From Thalassomonas haliotis (GTDB lineage: Bacteria > Pseudomonadota > Gammaproteobacteria > Enterobacterales > Alteromonadaceae), in assembly GCF_028657945.1 (NCBI RefSeq), contig NZ_CP059693.1:5580001-5644000 (forward strand): a stretch of 64,000 nucleotides of DNA. The letters run 5' to 3'. The position numbers were made by a program, and so were the translations under genes. How positions within the stretch are numbered: position 1 is the first letter of the stretch; each line of letters begins with the position of its first letter. The notes under the pieces are model-generated. The model saw only the letters and a list, made by a program, of their open reading frames with translations, did no database searches and was not told the origin of the DNA. Below are positions 62,578 through 64,000 of this stretch, piece after piece.

Positions 62578-64000
62578 TTAGCGTTTTAACTTCCCTCGTC
62601 CAGCCAGAACAGCGCAAGCTAGCAACAGCAGGCAGAAAATACTACCGCCGTTTCTCTTCCTGCCTTCAGCGCCGGTATACTCACGCGGCTCGACTAGCGT
62701 TATCGTCACTATGCCTTCCGCCTCAGCGCCAAAGCTATCACGGATCACATAAGTTACGATATCTGTGCCGATAAAGCTTGCCGGGGCATGGTAACTTAAG
62801 GTTCCGTCATCATTAATACTGACCCTGCCAAGTTCAGCCCTTGCTGCAATAACAAGCAGATCATCTCCTTCGGCATCGCTGTCATTACGCAAGACATACA
62901 AGGTTTGGCTTTCGCCGACAACAAGAGCCACGGCATCATTGACTGCCACCGGGCTTGCATTCGCTAATATCGTCACAGTCAAAACAGCCGATGCCGATCC
63001 CCCCTGGTTATCACTGATACCGTATACCAGGGTATCTTCCCCGAAATAGCTGCCTGGCGGCTGATAATAGAGCTGGTTGTTTTCTATGCTAACGGTGCCA
63101 AAAACGGCATTAGCCGAGGTAACTTCTAAACTGTCGCCGTCTCCGTCACTGTCATTGGCCAGTACATCTACGGTTACCGGCATATTCTGAAAGGTTTGCA
63201 CGCTATCATTTTCGGCCTGCGGTTGCTGGTTATTATCCAGCATCACAGCAACGCCGCCGGGATCTACTATAGTGCCATTGGCCAGGCCGTCGGCATCGTT
63301 GGCGCCACCGTCAGTCATCAGCAGTTGTACGCACCAGTGACCTTCGATAAGCCCGGGCTGCCATTGCTCATCTCCCGGCGGCGGACAGAAACCCGACTCA
63401 CCTTCGGTTGACCATAACTGGTTACCGCTGTCCTGGACAAAGTTGCTCCATTCACCGCTGCTCTTTTGTTTGCGGTACACGGCATTGGCAGGAATAGGTT
63501 GTATCTGCGGCAAAACCACTCGATATTCCTGGCCTTCAACCGGGAGACCGTAAGCGATAAAGTCAAAAATACCGCCGACATTTACCACTTCTTCGTCGCT
63601 GACATCAGCTTCAAGCAAACGGGTACCGCCGGAATCTCCCGTTAATGCCGTATCCCCCAGACGTAAACAAACTCCGGGATCTCCTTCCACCAGGAAGTTG
63701 TCTGTGACCCCTACCTGTTCCGGCACTACGTTGCATTCGTCGATATTATCCAGGTAATCGGGAATACCGTCGTTATCGCCGTCATCCAGACCTTCAACAT
63801 CATCGGCAATACCGTCATTGTCGCTGTCCTGACTGCCCAGCGCTATGCTGGCGGGATCCAGGCGCAGGGTTACCTGCCCCTGACCTGTGTAGGCAAGATC
63901 ATCGCTGTCGGTAACTGTCAACGCCAAATGATAAACCCCGACAGCTAACCCAGACGGATCAAAGCTAAAACTGACATCACTGGCATCGCTGTCGTTAAGC
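62578..64000 (-). CDS. Surface/secreted protein with Ig-like repeats and GlyGly-CTERM tail (partial, N-terminus outside window)
   Basis: The minus-strand frame is open from the right edge (...LNDSDASDVSFSFDPSGLAV) to the stop at 62578; about 474 residues are visible. They include thrombospondin type 3-like calcium repeats (DSDNDGIADDVEGLDDGDND) and a central domain with CVQLLMTDGG. Two cadherin/Ig-like tandem repeats follow (PVTVDVLANDSDGDGDSLEV and SPVAVNDAVALVVGESQTLY). The C-terminus NGGSIFCLLLLACAVLAGRG plus KLKR has the GG, hydrophobic helix and basic end of GlyGly-CTERM signals, which rhombosortase cleaves. It is probably a large secreted or surface protein. The start lies beyond base 64000. 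Confidence 0.8.
   Translation of the reverse strand, partial: LNDSDASDVSFSFDPSGLAVGVYHLALTVTDSDDLAYTGQGQVTLRLDPASIALGSQDSDNDGIADDVEGLDDGDNDGIPDYLDNIDECNVVPEQVGVTDNFLVEGDPGVCLRLGDTALTGDSGGTRLLEADVSDEEVVNVGGIFDFIAYGLPVEGQEYRVVLPQIQPIPANAVYRKQKSSGEWSNFVQDSGNQLWSTEGESGFCPPPGDEQWQPGLIEGHWCVQLLMTDGGANDADGLANGTIVDPGGVAVMLDNNQQPQAENDSVQTFQNMPVTVDVLANDSDGDGDSLEVTSANAVFGTVSIENNQLYYQPPGSYFGEDTLVYGISDNQGGSASAVLTVTILANASPVAVNDAVALVVGESQTLYVLRNDSDAEGDDLLVIAARAELGRVSINDDGTLSYHAPASFIGTDIVTYVIRDSFGAEAEGIVTITLVEPREYTGAEGRKRNGGSIFCLLLLACAVLAGRGKLKR

Noticed and set aside
1-64000. CRISPR arrays, tRNA or rRNA genes, and prophage structural genes
   Set aside because: No regularly spaced direct repeats with unique spacers, no cloverleaf-like sequence and no phage head or tail genes were seen by eye; a tRNA or Rfam scan was not possible.

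Overview
The window looks like chromosomal DNA of a marine gammaproteobacterium of the order Alteromonadales, most likely Colwelliaceae (Colwellia/Thalassotalea/Thalassomonas type). This is inferred from the gene set: a gammaproteobacterial dcw cluster, Fur-type iron uptake loci, a caa3-type oxidase, MipA/DUF3019, spondin-domain, PEP-CTERM and GlyGly-CTERM proteins, and moderate GC with AT-rich spacers. No rRNA, tRNA or CRISPR array was seen.

Layout. 1-4543 (minus) is the start of the division/cell-wall cluster mraZ-rsmH-ftsL-ftsI-murE, with a clear MraZ operator and promoter; murE runs off the left edge. 4762-8596 (minus) is a Fur-boxed ferric-iron ABC importer, fbpA-fbpB-fbpC. After two small unknown genes, 9727-15654 (minus) encodes a cytochrome c oxidase: diheme CuA subunit II, subunit I, two subunit-III-like proteins, subunit IV and a SCO copper chaperone. 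16023-19151 holds a membrane protein and a BaeSR-like two-component system. 19647-22666 has a secreted zinc metalloprotease, a prodomain-like exported protein and a divergent LysR regulator. 22920-31279 is metabolic: a DUF885 lipoprotein, argR, an acyltransferase-like protein with a fused alpha/beta E1 dehydrogenase, and gcdH with a divergent LysR regulator.

31448-37930 is the accessory, AT-rich part: a DUF6795 protein + class 3 lipase + small membrane protein trio, a decayed IS982-type element, a SWIM zinc-finger gene broken by one in-frame TGA, a SymE-like toxin and a remnant ORF. 38607-46254 is an envelope/signalling block on the plus strand: MipA/OmpV, DUF3019, response regulator, histidine kinase, two spondin-domain exported proteins, then a second response regulator and kinase. 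The second pair is separated by tandem repeats copied from the tail of the regulator gene. 46321-55248 has small secreted peptides, a large M16 protease lipoprotein, a class V aminotransferase and an asparagine synthase. 55903-62081 has a Fic protein, Fur-boxed feoAB, prolyl iminopeptidase and a PEP-CTERM protein. The right edge cuts a calcium-repeat/Ig-like surface protein that ends in a GlyGly-CTERM-like tail.

Points that stand out: a dispersed intergenic repeat with a 53-bp period at three loci; 116-bp tandem duplications of a gene tail; a perfect 11-bp hairpin abutting a response-regulator start codon; two tiny exported peptides that standard gene calling would miss; and the lipase trio as a candidate effector/immunity module. 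Everything rests on reading the sequence; no database search was run.
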